A stretch of DNA of 64,000 bases from NCBI GenBank assembly GCA_964620045.1, contig CAZUJL010000006.1, positions 62,001 to 126,000 on the forward strand, in the 5' to 3' direction. A program made the translations under genes and the position numbers. This DNA comes from VFKU01 sp964620045. GTDB taxonomy: Bacteria > Hydrogenedentota > Hydrogenedentia > Hydrogenedentales > GCA-2746185. This document shows, piece by piece, positions 27,615 to 36,253 of this stretch; positions within the stretch are counted from its first letter, which is position 1; every line of letters begins with the position of its first letter. A model generated the notes under the pieces. That model saw only the letters and a list, made by a program, of their open reading frames with translations. It was not told the DNA's origin and did no database searches.

Positions 27615-29644
27615 GCAGTGAAGAATTGAACGGTGGTGGTGCGGCGCGCTCGTTGCGACGGGCGACGGCTCGTTTCGTTCTGGCCACGCCGCCCTTGCGC
27701 CAGGTGTTTCTCCGCGTCGCGTTCGACGAAGACATGCTCTCGCGGATTCTTGAAGATCCACTTTTTTTGCACCGCGTGCTTCACGCGAAACCGGTGACCG
27801 GCCGTCTTGCAAACGTGCTCGACAACCCGGCGGTGTTTCAGCGGTTCCTGTCCAGCAATCGTGTGCAGGATCGGCTTCTGGACGACGAAACGTTCCACGG
27901 ACGGCTTGCTGAAGAGAATGCTTTGTTGGTGGCCGTGGCCACGCGCGGCGACGTGGTGCCGAAGTTCATTGATAGTCCGGAGGCGGTAAAGCAGTTCCTG
28001 TCCGCGCCGGGGGCCGCGGCGCGGATTGCGGCCGACGCGACCTTTGTAAAACGTTTCGTGCGCGAGCCGGCCGTGATCAATGCGATTGCCGCCGACAGGA
28101 CATTTATCGAAACGTATCTGAAGCACTCCGGATCCAATCCCGAGTTCATCAAGGCTTTGGTGGCGGTCGAAGGCGCGATTTCGCTGTTGGCGTCGCAGCC
28201 GGAGATTAAGCAGCATCTTTCCCAGTTGCCATCCCGCGCCGAGGAGTTGGCGAAGGACGCAGGTTTCCTGCGTCGTTTGTTGAACAATGAAAATGCCTTG
28301 GTGGCCGTCAGCACGGACGAAGAGGTTATTGCGCGGCTGTTGACGAGCGACCGGGTTATCCGGCGCTTCGCGGCGGATTCTGTCGCGCTGAACAGCATCC
28401 TTTCGCATTCACGTTCCCGCGATGCCATTTTGGCCGACGCGCGCCTGTTCGGCGCCATCGTGCACGACGATCGGGCGCTTGCGGCGCTATTGCACGACGC
28501 GCCGTTATTGCAGCGCCTCGCACCGCGCGGCGAAATGATCAACGCGATGCTGACGAATCCCCAGGCATCGCGGACGCTGTTTGAAGATCAGCGCGCGATC
28601 GATGCGATTTTGGCGAACGACAACCTGCTCAAACGCATCACGCCGCGCGGCAAGGCGCTGGCGATTTTTGTGAACGACCCGGCATTTGTCGACCATCTGG
28701 CCGAATCACCCACGGTGGTGGAAAAAGTGCTGCAGCGGAAAACCGATGCGCGTGTGGCGAAGAGGCTTAAAGCGCTCGCGGAATTCGACGATGCGTGGGC
28801 GCGCCTGATGCCGTTTGCCGCGCCGGGAACAAACCTTTCCCATCGGGCCGCCGAAGCGCGCGCCAAAATCGCCGAAGTATCCGAGGTGCCGGCGGCGATC
28901 CTCGAGTTGTTGTGCGAAGGCGACCGGATTCATTTGCCTGGCGGGGCGCTGGAAGTGCCGGATCGGCGGTCGCTGTGGGTGGTTCTGCACGAGATCCTGC
29001 TGGAAGAGGAATATTATTTTGAAACGCGCGCGACTGCGCCGCGCATTCTGGATTGCGGCACGCACTTTGGTCTCGCGATTTACTACTTCAAGCGGCTGTT
29101 TCCGGAGTCGCGCATTACGGCCTTCGAGCCCCTGCCGCGACTGCGTCAAATGGCGCAGCGCAATATAGATGCAAACAATCTGCGTGGTGTGGAATTGCTG
29201 CCATACGCGCTGAGTAACGTTGACGGCCAGACAACTTTCCATATTTCGGAATCGGATTCCATGGCGGGATCGTTGACGGAGCGTCGCCGGGACACGGGTG
29301 ACCACCTTGTCCCGCTTACGGTCGAATGCCGCAAGCTGAGCGCGTGGCTCGACGAGCCGGTACATTTCCTCAAGCTCGATATTGAAGGCAGCGAGGATGT
29401 CGTGCTGGAAGAGGCGGCGGCGAAGCTGCGAAATGTGCAGTATATTTTCTGCGAGTATCATCACGGCGCGGGCCTCGATGCGGCGCGGCTTCCAAAAATC
29501 CTCAATATTCTCGAGGATGCGGGTTTCGACACGCATATGGGCAAGTCGTACTCGTATCAGCAGGCGACTCATGTACGGCCGATGAAACACCTTGGCCGCC
29601 CGTACTCGCTCGTCATCTGGGCGAAGAACCGGAACTGGAGTTAA
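27611..29644 (+). CDS. Decapeptide-repeat protein with C-terminal FkbM methyltransferase
   Basis: This encodes 677 residues. Residues about 39-376 (27725-28737) comprise roughly 30 degenerate units of about ten residues with the pattern D-x-x-V-h-x-R-h-L-x, for example DEDMLSRILE, SNRVQDRLLD, DEEVIARLLT and DPAFVDHLAE, occasionally expanded by a few residues. Such a spacing predicts a helical solenoid rather than a beta repeat. Residues about 470-650 are an FkbM methyltransferase: ILDCGTHFGLAIYYF (SAM loop), RITAFEPLPRL and FLKLDIEGSEDVVLEE. The gene overlaps the Wzt-like gene by four bases and belongs to the exporter operon. The methyltransferase may cap the glycan. The repeat domain is an orphan by eye. 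Confidence 0.8.
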   Translation: MSSEELNGGGAARSLRRATARFVLATPPLRQVFLRVAFDEDMLSRILEDPLFLHRVLHAKPVTGRLANVLDNPAVFQRFLSSNRVQDRLLDDETFHGRLAEENALLVAVATRGDVVPKFIDSPEAVKQFLSAPGAAARIAADATFVKRFVREPAVINAIAADRTFIETYLKHSGSNPEFIKALVAVEGAISLLASQPEIKQHLSQLPSRAEELAKDAGFLRRLLNNENALVAVSTDEEVIARLLTSDRVIRRFAADSVALNSILSHSRSRDAILADARLFGAIVHDDRALAALLHDAPLLQRLAPRGEMINAMLTNPQASRTLFEDQRAIDAILANDNLLKRITPRGKALAIFVNDPAFVDHLAESPTVVEKVLQRKTDARVAKRLKALAEFDDAWARLMPFAAPGTNLSHRAAEARAKIAEVSEVPAAILELLCEGDRIHLPGGALEVPDRRSLWVVLHEILLEEEYYFETRATAPRILDCGTHFGLAIYYFKRLFPESRITAFEPLPRLRQMAQRNIDANNLRGVELLPYALSNVDGQTTFHISESDSMAGSLTERRRDTGDHLVPLTVECRKLSAWLDEPVHFLKLDIEGSEDVVLEEAAAKLRNVQYIFCEYHHGAGLDAARLPKILNILEDAGFDTHMGKSYSYQQATHVRPMKHLGRPYSLVIWAKNRNWS

Positions 29645-29653
29645 GGTTTCCGC

Positions 29654-30901
29654 ATGCACCCACGCACTCCCGGTTTGATGAAGCGCGTGCGCAAGGCGTT
29701 TCGGCTCTCGAAGAAAATGGCGTTATTGAAAGACGCCTACGCCGGCGAAACGGCGTATGTGCTGACCTGCGGCCCATCGATCAACGCGTTTTGGGACGAC
29801 CGTGTGCGCGCGTTTTTGAAAGACAAGCTCGTGATGGCCGTGAAGCAGACCTACGATCTCGGGCCCGAGGTCTGCGACTTCCACATTCTCAATAGCTGGA
29901 ACTACATGCCCTATACCTATGCGGAGCCGCGGCCGATCGTGATCGGCGAGCGCGCCCCGAAGGACCCCGAGACGCCGGGCATGAACCCGGACCTCATGTT
30001 CAGCGTGCCGGATCCCAGTAATTTCGAGCAGCGCCTCGCCACTTCATGGCACTGGGATGAGTGGCTATTCGATCGCACTTATGATCGGCCGTGGGGACCG
30101 GGGGTGATGTACGAGTTGTGTTTCCCGATGCTCGTGCATCTCGGCGTGAAGGAAATCGTCACGCTTGGCTGGGACCTCGGCGAGAAGAATGTCGCGACGA
30201 TGGAGCATTTCTTCCGCGAGGAGCCGACCGGCAGCAACAAGTCCGACGGCATTCTGAACAAGCCGCGCATCCGCCCCTACGAAGTCGGCGATATCGCGAA
30301 GAGCACGAAGTCGTTGTACTACTGGCTGCGATCGAAGGGGATTTATCTATACGTTGTTTCCGATCGCAGTCTGGTGGACGACATTGTGCCGCGCATTACT
30401 TCTCTCGAAGCGCCGCGCCGGGGCTTCGAGTATGAGACCGAGGTGATCGGCAATGGCGGGTTTGGCTTGTGGTACGGCGATACGCCGAAGATGTGGACGC
30501 CGGAACCGGACACTGCGGCCGTGCGGCCCACGCGCGAGACGCCGGGCAACACGACGGGTATCGAACTGCTGCCGTCTCGAAATTCGACGCATACCAAAGT
30601 GACGCAGCAGATTCAGTTGGAACCCTTCTTCGCCGGGGCGCAGGTGACGGCGCGCATGGATGCGTGCGCGCATGAACCGGGAAAGTGTTCCGTCATTATT
30701 GCCGTATTGCCGAAAGGCAGCAAGGAACAACTGATTTTTTCATCGGACCATCCGGGCGACGGTCTCTGGCACAAAGTGACCGTGAATGCTCCGATTCCAC
30801 CGAACGTCAATCCGCACTTCGTCAAGATTGCTGTGCAGTTGCGCTCGGGGGCGTCGCGTCCGGCATTGGCGACTCAGGTAGAGACGTATTTTCGGAAGTA
30901 G
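29654..30901 (+). CDS. DUF115-like / glycosyltransferase-like protein of the exporter operon
   Basis: This encodes 415 residues, nine bases after the previous gene, with AAGG before ATG 29654. The first half has AYVLTCGPSINAFWDD (about 35-50) and LGVKEIVTLGWDLG near 170, matching the pattern of DUF115 and sialyltransferase-like (GT42/motility accessory factor) proteins, which carry a GxGPS loop and a conserved D for a nucleotide-sugar. The C-terminal third (about 290-415) is beta-rich, possibly a carbohydrate-binding module. It may add or sense a sugar on the exported glycan. Its last 80 bases overlap the convergent GT4 gene. Confidence 0.65.
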   Translation: MHPRTPGLMKRVRKAFRLSKKMALLKDAYAGETAYVLTCGPSINAFWDDRVRAFLKDKLVMAVKQTYDLGPEVCDFHILNSWNYMPYTYAEPRPIVIGERAPKDPETPGMNPDLMFSVPDPSNFEQRLATSWHWDEWLFDRTYDRPWGPGVMYELCFPMLVHLGVKEIVTLGWDLGEKNVATMEHFFREEPTGSNKSDGILNKPRIRPYEVGDIAKSTKSLYYWLRSKGIYLYVVSDRSLVDDIVPRITSLEAPRRGFEYETEVIGNGGFGLWYGDTPKMWTPEPDTAAVRPTRETPGNTTGIELLPSRNSTHTKVTQQIQLEPFFAGAQVTARMDACAHEPGKCSVIIAVLPKGSKEQLIFSSDHPGDGLWHKVTVNAPIPPNVNPHFVKIAVQLRSGASRPALATQVETYFRK

Positions 30902-32153
30902 GCGTCTGGCCGTTGCCCAGCGGCTGGATGCCTTTTCGCAGCACCCGTTCCAGGCCGCGATACACATGCTGCGCCGAGAAGCGCACACGCGCATATTCGT
31001 GGGTCCGTGTTTCTTCGGCTGCGCGCCGTGCGGGATCAGTGAGCAACGACACGATCGGGTCTTCCATCGCGTCAATCTCGCGCACATGAAACGGCGCGCT
31101 GAGTCCGTCTTCCAATCCGCTGACGCCCGCGAGCGTCGTGACCAGGCATTTGCCGAACGCCATCGCTTCCACGGATTTAATTTTGAGTCCCGAGCCGTAG
31201 GGCACTGGATTGATCACGACGGCTGCCTGTTTATAGTGGGGTTCGAGATCCGGCACGCGGCCGAGTTTCACAATGCCCGCCGGCACTTCGGGAAAGGCAT
31301 TGCACACGGTGCCGCATAACCTGAATTCAGCGCCGGGGACGGCTACGCGGATTTTTCTCCATGCCGTGTCGATAAATCGCCTCAGGCCTTGAACGTTGGG
31401 GTCATACAGGCTGCCGACAAATAAAATCGTTTTGGAATCCGGTGGCGACGGCAACGGATTCTGCGTGTTTTCCGCATGCTCGACGAGCACGACTGTTTTT
31501 TCAGGGCACAGCTCGCGCAGCAGCTTCTCTTCCTGGCGCTGAATCGCCAGCAGCACATGGGCGCGCGAAAGTTCGCGGACTTCCTCCTCGCGCGTGCAGC
31601 CGTGTCCGGGGAGATCGCCGCCCGCTTCGCGCGCGCGGTCGCGCCGCAGATGCTGCACGTCATGCGTGTCGAGCAGTTTCAATACGCCGCGGGGCACTTC
31701 GTCGAGACAGCGCGCGGTCCATGCAAACTGTGCAATCACCGCGCGCGGCGGATTGGCGGCCGTGACACGCTTTGTGAGCGAGACGAGATCCGGATTGATC
31801 TTGCGCAGGATGAACGAGCTGAGGTTGCCCGTCACCAGCGCCTTGCGGCGCCGCAACTGCCGCCTGCGAATGATCGGTTCCACCACGCGGCGGAGCGGGC
31901 GGGCGATGGCGCCGGGCAGGGATTCCTTGACCCACTCGTTCATGGTGTTAAGGGATGTCGAACAGGTGTGCAGCCGGTCGACTTTGGTGGCAATTTCGCG
32001 GGAGGCTGTGCGGCCGGGGTAGGGGATTGCCAATTCGACACGAAAGCCGACTTCGCGGAGGTAGTCGGTCATCGCAAAAATCCGGGCTGCGCCGCCTGCC
32101 GACACCGGATAAAGCGGGTCCGCACACACTACAAGTACGGAATTCTTATGCAA
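30822..32153 (-). CDS. Family 4 glycosyltransferase
   Basis: This encodes 443 residues from TTG 32153, with GGAAGG nine bases upstream. The fold is GT-B: an N-terminal DPLYPVSAGGAARIFAMTD near 12, then the middle TILFVGSLYDPNVQGLRRF (about 243) and the C-terminal donor site INPVPYGSGLKIKSVEAMAF near 315, with the EX7E-type acidic residue in SVEAMAFGK. The product closely resembles the neighbouring GT4 gene at 32256-33443, implying duplication. The last 80 bases overlap the plus-strand DUF115-like gene. The donor and acceptor sugars are unknown. Confidence 0.82.
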   Translation of the reverse strand: MHKNSVLVVCADPLYPVSAGGAARIFAMTDYLREVGFRVELAIPYPGRTASREIATKVDRLHTCSTSLNTMNEWVKESLPGAIARPLRRVVEPIIRRRQLRRRKALVTGNLSSFILRKINPDLVSLTKRVTAANPPRAVIAQFAWTARCLDEVPRGVLKLLDTHDVQHLRRDRAREAGGDLPGHGCTREEEVRELSRAHVLLAIQRQEEKLLRELCPEKTVVLVEHAENTQNPLPSPPDSKTILFVGSLYDPNVQGLRRFIDTAWRKIRVAVPGAEFRLCGTVCNAFPEVPAGIVKLGRVPDLEPHYKQAAVVINPVPYGSGLKIKSVEAMAFGKCLVTTLAGVSGLEDGLSAPFHVREIDAMEDPIVSLLTDPARRAAEETRTHEYARVRFSAQHVYRGLERVLRKGIQPLGNGQTPTSENTSLPESPMPDATPPSATAQQS

Positions 32154-32255
32154 AAGACACTGCCTTCCCCGGCAAGATCGTGAATGCTAATGGTATCAAA
32201 GTAGACGTAAAACCGCAAAATCATAAAACACAGTAGTCGTTCAGAAATAGAGTGG

Positions 32256-33443
32256 TCAGGAGGCGGCTGTTGGTTTCGCGGAGCCGCCAAGTGCGTTAAC
32301 TAGCGGGCCGTAAACCGCTTGCGGCGCGAATTTCGTGCGGGCAAATTCGAGCGCGCGACGCTCCAGCGCATGGCGCTTGTTGGCGTCGGCCAGTAATTCG
32401 TTGACACCGGTCGTCATTTGCGCGCCATGCAACGCCACGCGGCAGGGGACTTCGCCCGTGTGTTCGAGCCCGCGCAGGCCGTCGGGCGAGCACACCAACG
32501 CACGGCCGCGGGCCAGTGCTTCAATGGTCTTGATCGCCTGCCCTGTGCCGTACAGCACCGGATTGATGATGAGCGCGGCGCGGGCGTATAGCGGATCGAG
32601 GTTTTCCACGACACCCTCCGCATGCACGCCCTCGGGCCAGCGATTGAAGGCCTCGCCGACGCGTCCGCAGACGGTGAGTGTCGCATTGTGATGTGCCTTG
32701 CGAATGCCCGGCCAGGATTCGTCCAGGAATCGGCGCAGTCCACGGACATTTGGATCGTAGAGGTTCGCCACAAAGAGCAGCTCGCGCGACTGATCGGGCG
32801 AGGGGATAGCCTCGCGTGCGGACACGGCGTGGCTCACAAGCAGCACGCGCTGCAGTGGGCACATCGTGCGGAGCGTGGCGCCTTCGCCGGGCGTAATCGC
32901 GAGCAGGATATCGGCGCGGCAGAGGGCGTCGATTTCTTCCTCGCGCGTCGATGGCGGGCGATCCAGTTTTCCGCCGGCGGCGCGCGCGGTGGCATGGCGC
33001 ACGTGTTGAATGTCGTGCGTGTCGATGATCTTGAGGGTGCCGGCCGGCATCATGTCGAGGCAATACGCCGTACGCGCGAAATGAACGATTGCCGCGCGGG
33101 GGCGGAGTTGTTCGGCGGTCTGCGCGGCCAGCAATTCCAGCGGGCGGTTGCGCTGCGCGTCCATGCCTTGTTGCGGACCCACGCCCCATCCTCTGACTGC
33201 TCGCGCGAGTTTTCGCAGGGCCGAGGGCGATGGCGGGCTTGGGTTCTCCGCGGGCAAGGTGACGAGTGTGTCGCACTGCGCGGCGAGCGCGGCATGGTGC
33301 GTGCCGTGGTCGATGGTGATCAGCGTTACGCGGAAGCCGGCCTTGCGCAGGAAGGCCATCAGATCGAGTGCGCGGCGTGCGCCGCCGCCGGCCACTGGCC
33401 ATAGCGACGACGGATAAACCATCAATAAATCGGTGGATGCCAT
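32256..33443 (-). CDS. Family 4 glycosyltransferase, paralogue
   Basis: This encodes 395 residues from ATG 33443 (an open frame continues 99 bases upstream but is not family-like). The motifs align with the neighbouring GT4: SSLWPVAGGGARRALDLMAF near 10, ELLFVANLYDPNVRGLRRF near 220 and INPVLYGTGQAIKTIEAL near 290. The first gene of the pair is 102 bases away on the same strand. It is the last gene of the sugar operon or starts a separate unit after the 6-phosphogluconolactonase gene (62-base gap). It probably builds the same glycan as the other. Confidence 0.82.
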   Translation of the reverse strand: MASTDLLMVYPSSLWPVAGGGARRALDLMAFLRKAGFRVTLITIDHGTHHAALAAQCDTLVTLPAENPSPPSPSALRKLARAVRGWGVGPQQGMDAQRNRPLELLAAQTAEQLRPRAAIVHFARTAYCLDMMPAGTLKIIDTHDIQHVRHATARAAGGKLDRPPSTREEEIDALCRADILLAITPGEGATLRTMCPLQRVLLVSHAVSAREAIPSPDQSRELLFVANLYDPNVRGLRRFLDESWPGIRKAHHNATLTVCGRVGEAFNRWPEGVHAEGVVENLDPLYARAALIINPVLYGTGQAIKTIEALARGRALVCSPDGLRGLEHTGEVPCRVALHGAQMTTGVNELLADANKRHALERRALEFARTKFAPQAVYGPLVNALGGSAKPTAAS

Positions 33444-33505
33444 CGTGCGTGTTGCCCTTCCCCGCGCCACGATAACCCACGGCGCGGCGCGAGTCCACTT
33501 TGGAG

Positions 33506-34177
33506 CTATGCGCCGCCCAGCACCTCGGGCTCGACGAACCATTCGGGATTGTGAATGCGGCCCGCGGGGTGTTGTCCGGCCTGGACCTCGCGAAGGACCG
33601 TTCGCCGATCGGCCCCGCGCAGGATGAACCAGCGGTTTCGCGCGGCGTTCAGCACGGGAAAGGTCAGCGTGACGCGGTGCGTGTGGAGCTGCGGCACGGC
33701 ATTGCGGACCACCGCGCGCTGCGTTTCGTCCAGGGCGCGTGTGCCGGGAAACAGCGAGGCCGTGTGACCGTCCAGCCCGAGGCCGAGCAGCACAAGGTCG
33801 AAGACCGGTACGCCGGCGTCGTTCGCCGGGAGTGCCGCGCGCAGCAAGGTTTCATAGCCCTCGGCGCCGTGGGGGTTTTCGGCGCGTATGCGATGCGCGC
33901 GCGCGTCGGGAACCACGTCCAGTATCGCTTCCTTAATCTGGAGCCAATTGGAGTCGGCGTGGCCGGGCGGGACGCAGCGTTCGTCCACCTGAAAAAATTC
34001 GACGCGATCCCACGGCACGCACGCGCGGCATTCGGTGGCGAGCAGCGAAAAGAATTCGCGCGGGGTGCGTCCACCGGAGAGCGCGATGAATTTCTCGCCG
34101 GGCTCGTTGACGAGGTCGAGAAAGCGGGGGAGGAGCGCGGTGGTGTACGGCGTGGCGACGTGTACGCGCGCCGTCAC
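33506..34177 (-). CDS. pgl: 6-phosphogluconolactonase-like sugar lactonase
   Basis: This encodes 223 residues. The family signatures are FIALSGGRTPREFF (about 30-43), FFQVDERCVP (about 62) and LGLGLDGHTASLFPG (about 130-144), matching SOL/DevB-type 6-phosphogluconolactonases, which hydrolyse 6-phosphoglucono-1,5-lactone. It overlaps the cytidylyltransferase gene by four bases, so it belongs to the sugar operon. Without the other pentose-phosphate genes nearby, it may open a lactone made by the operon's oxidoreductase rather than serve central metabolism. That is an inference. Confidence 0.85.
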   Translation of the reverse strand: MTARVHVATPYTTALLPRFLDLVNEPGEKFIALSGGRTPREFFSLLATECRACVPWDRVEFFQVDERCVPPGHADSNWLQIKEAILDVVPDARAHRIRAENPHGAEGYETLLRAALPANDAGVPVFDLVLLGLGLDGHTASLFPGTRALDETQRAVVRNAVPQLHTHRVTLTFPVLNAARNRWFILRGADRRTVLREVQAGQHPAGRIHNPEWFVEPEVLGGA

Positions 34178-34845
34178 GCCACGGTGCCCTGCATGCCGCG
34201 CAGCATCGCCTCGGCGAGCATCAGGTCGTCTTCAGTCTTGATGATGTGGCCTTCGGCGCGCGTGATGGGGAAGAAGCCGACCTTGCCGGCGTAGGTGGCC
34301 GTTTTACCGGTCTCAAATGCCGCTTTGTAGGTGGTGGTGCGCCAACCGGTGATGCTCCACGTGATGCGCTGGATGGGCTTCAATTCCTGCGAATTTGTCT
34401 TGGCTTCGAAGCTGAAGTTGATCGGTTTGTCCTGATACGCACACTCGATCTGCTCGTTCACGGCACTCAAGAATACGTCCGAGCCACTCTGCTCCATCGC
34501 GCGCACAAATTCAGCCACGCGCGCCGCGCCGAGCAACGGCGCGATCGAATGGACCTGGAACAGGCGGTCGCAGGGGCGCTTCGTCAGGAATTCATAGACG
34601 AACTGCTCGCTCGTGGCGGTGTTGTTGGCGAGTTCGGCCGGGCGCTTGTGGAACTTTACGCCTTCCGCACGCGCGATCTCGCCGAAGACGTCGTCCTCGG
34701 AGTTCACCCACACATCGTCGAACACGCCGGACTCTTTGGCCTTGCGGATCGCGCGCGTGATGAGCGGAATGCCATCCAGCTCGCGCAAATTTTTTTGCTT
34801 CAAGCGCTGGCTGCCCATGCGGGCGGGGATCATGGCGAGGTTCAT
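34174..34845 (-). CDS. CMP-sugar (acylneuraminate-like) cytidylyltransferase
   Basis: This encodes 223 residues, with AGAGGACG upstream. The N-terminus is MIPARMGSQRLKQKNL, the nucleotide-binding signature of CMP-sialate and CMP-Kdo synthetases. DDVWVNSEDDVF near 43 and RLFQVHSIAPLLG near 93 resemble the usual VSTDD and QPTSPLR motifs but depart from them, notably the HSIAPL. This suggests an unusual substrate. It would activate an acidic sugar with CTP for transfer. The YhcH gene upstream is separated by 13 bases and the lactonase overlaps by four. Confidence 0.8.
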   Translation of the reverse strand: MNLAMIPARMGSQRLKQKNLRELDGIPLITRAIRKAKESGVFDDVWVNSEDDVFGEIARAEGVKFHKRPAELANNTATSEQFVYEFLTKRPCDRLFQVHSIAPLLGAARVAEFVRAMEQSGSDVFLSAVNEQIECAYQDKPINFSFEAKTNSQELKPIQRITWSITGWRTTTYKAAFETGKTATYAGKVGFFPITRAEGHIIKTEDDLMLAEAMLRGMQGTVA

Positions 34846-34858
34846 GAAACGTCCTCTT

Positions 34859-35323
34859 TTAAATCGAGTCGAGCCGGATTTTTACGACCGCTTTGCGGAT
34901 GTCGCGCGCAGCGCCATCGACGATTTGCTGCGCGAGGTGCGCGTCTTCGGGGAACAGCACGCAGAACATTCCGGGGAACATATCCGCGCGGACGCTGGGC
35001 GGGCCGGGGCGGTGCCACAGTTCGAAATCCTTCGCGGGGTCGTAATCCTGCTTGCGCGCGAGCGTGTTGCGCGGATGCCACTCGATGCCTTCGGCGCCGA
35101 CGAGCGTGGTCTGCACGTCGATGTAGAGCCGGTGCGATTCGAGCAGGCCTTCCTCCGGTGTGCGCGTTTTGTAGGCCATCACGCGACCGAAAACGGTGTC
35201 GCCGTCGAGCTTGGTGTCGCCTTCCGGCGAATCGGCCTTCAGGCTCATCAGGAAATCATAGGCGAGGTCCCAAGATTTGCCTTGGAGCAAGCGGCGCCAG
35301 TTTTCGTAGCGATCGACGATCAT
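34859..35323 (-). CDS. YhcH/YjgK/YiaL family protein (DUF386)
   Basis: This encodes 154 residues from ATG 35323. The signature ESHRLYIDVQTTLVGAEGIEW lies near residues 62-82, as in YhcH proteins, where a cupin-like beta barrel with His ligands binds a metal. Some members act as anomerases for sialic acid; others accompany sugar-acid catabolism. Overlaps the 2-hydroxyacid dehydrogenase gene by four bases. In this operon it would fit anomer handling of the nonulosonic or related sugar made by the neighbours, an inference from context. Confidence 0.85.
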   Translation of the reverse strand: MIVDRYENWRRLLQGKSWDLAYDFLMSLKADSPEGDTKLDGDTVFGRVMAYKTRTPEEGLLESHRLYIDVQTTLVGAEGIEWHPRNTLARKQDYDPAKDFELWHRPGPPSVRADMFPGMFCVLFPEDAHLAQQIVDGAARDIRKAVVKIRLDSI

Positions 35324-36249
35324 GCGAGCCCCAAATCGCGCAACAGGTTTTCGACGGCGGTGGTTTCCATGCTGAGCCGGCACTCGCGCGTGTAGGTGCC
35401 GACGTGCGGCGTAAGCAGCATCTGCGAATACTTGATCAGCGGGCCCGTGTAGGGCTCCTTCCAGAACGCGTCGAACCACGCGCCGGCGACTTTTCCGGAA
35501 TCGAGCGCCGCGATGAGAGCCTGTTCGTCCACCAGTTCGCCGCGTGCGGAATTCAGCAGCAATGCCCCGTTCTTCATCGCGGCGAATTCTTTTGCGTTCA
35601 GCAGCGTGTCCTTGCCGCCGGCGTGCAAGGAAATGATGTCGGCCTGAGCAAGGCCACTGTGCAGATCGGAGATGCGCGTCGTGCCACTGGGCAACGTGTC
35701 GGCGTTTACATACGGATCGAATACGACAATCCGCGCGCCGAAGGCTAGCGCCAGCCCCGCGACGCGGCGTCCGATTCGGCCATAGCCGCACACGAGCAGC
35801 GTCGCCCCGTCGAGGCCCTGGCCCATGATTTTTTTCCACTCGCCGCGGTGCAATGCGGCATCCGTGGCCGTGAGTCGGCGGCAGAGCGCGAGTATGCAGC
35901 CGAGCGTGAGTTCCGCGACGGCCTGCGTGGGGCCTTCGGGGGTGTTCGACACCTTCACGCCGTGCTGCTTGGCAGCATTGAAATCCACGTTGTCCACGCC
36001 GATGCCCACGCGCGCGATCGCTTTGAGTTTCGGCGCGGCGGACGCGATCACGGCCGCATTCAGCGGCTCGAGACCCGCGATGAGGCCATCGATGCCTTTC
36101 AGGTGCGCCGTGATCTCGGCTTCGGTGAGCCGGCGCGCGAAGGGATTGGGCACAACCTCGCAGCCGGCGTCCTTCAGGCGGCGCAGAGGGGTGTCGTCTT
36201 CCTCCGCGAAGGACGAAGGGCCGATGGCGACACGGGCGCGTGCGGTCAC
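35320..36249 (-). CDS. D-isomer-specific 2-hydroxyacid dehydrogenase (SerA-like)
   Basis: This encodes about 309 residues from GTG 36249, with GGAG eleven bases upstream. A longer frame from ATG 36282 would overlap the preceding gene by 29 bases and lacks a binding site. The NAD-binding motif is VCGYGRIGRRVAG near 155 and the substrate-binding/catalytic RVGIGVDNVD near 80, NSARGELVDEQAL near 235 and TPHVGTYTRE near 280, with Arg, Glu and His in the family's positions. It is short, lacking the regulatory domain of SerA. It probably oxidises a sugar-derived 2-hydroxyacid in the operon. Confidence 0.87.
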   Translation of the reverse strand: MTARARVAIGPSSFAEEDDTPLRRLKDAGCEVVPNPFARRLTEAEITAHLKGIDGLIAGLEPLNAAVIASAAPKLKAIARVGIGVDNVDFNAAKQHGVKVSNTPEGPTQAVAELTLGCILALCRRLTATDAALHRGEWKKIMGQGLDGATLLVCGYGRIGRRVAGLALAFGARIVVFDPYVNADTLPSGTTRISDLHSGLAQADIISLHAGGKDTLLNAKEFAAMKNGALLLNSARGELVDEQALIAALDSGKVAGAWFDAFWKEPYTGPLIKYSQMLLTPHVGTYTRECRLSMETTAVENLLRDLGLA

Positions 36250-36253
36250 GGGG

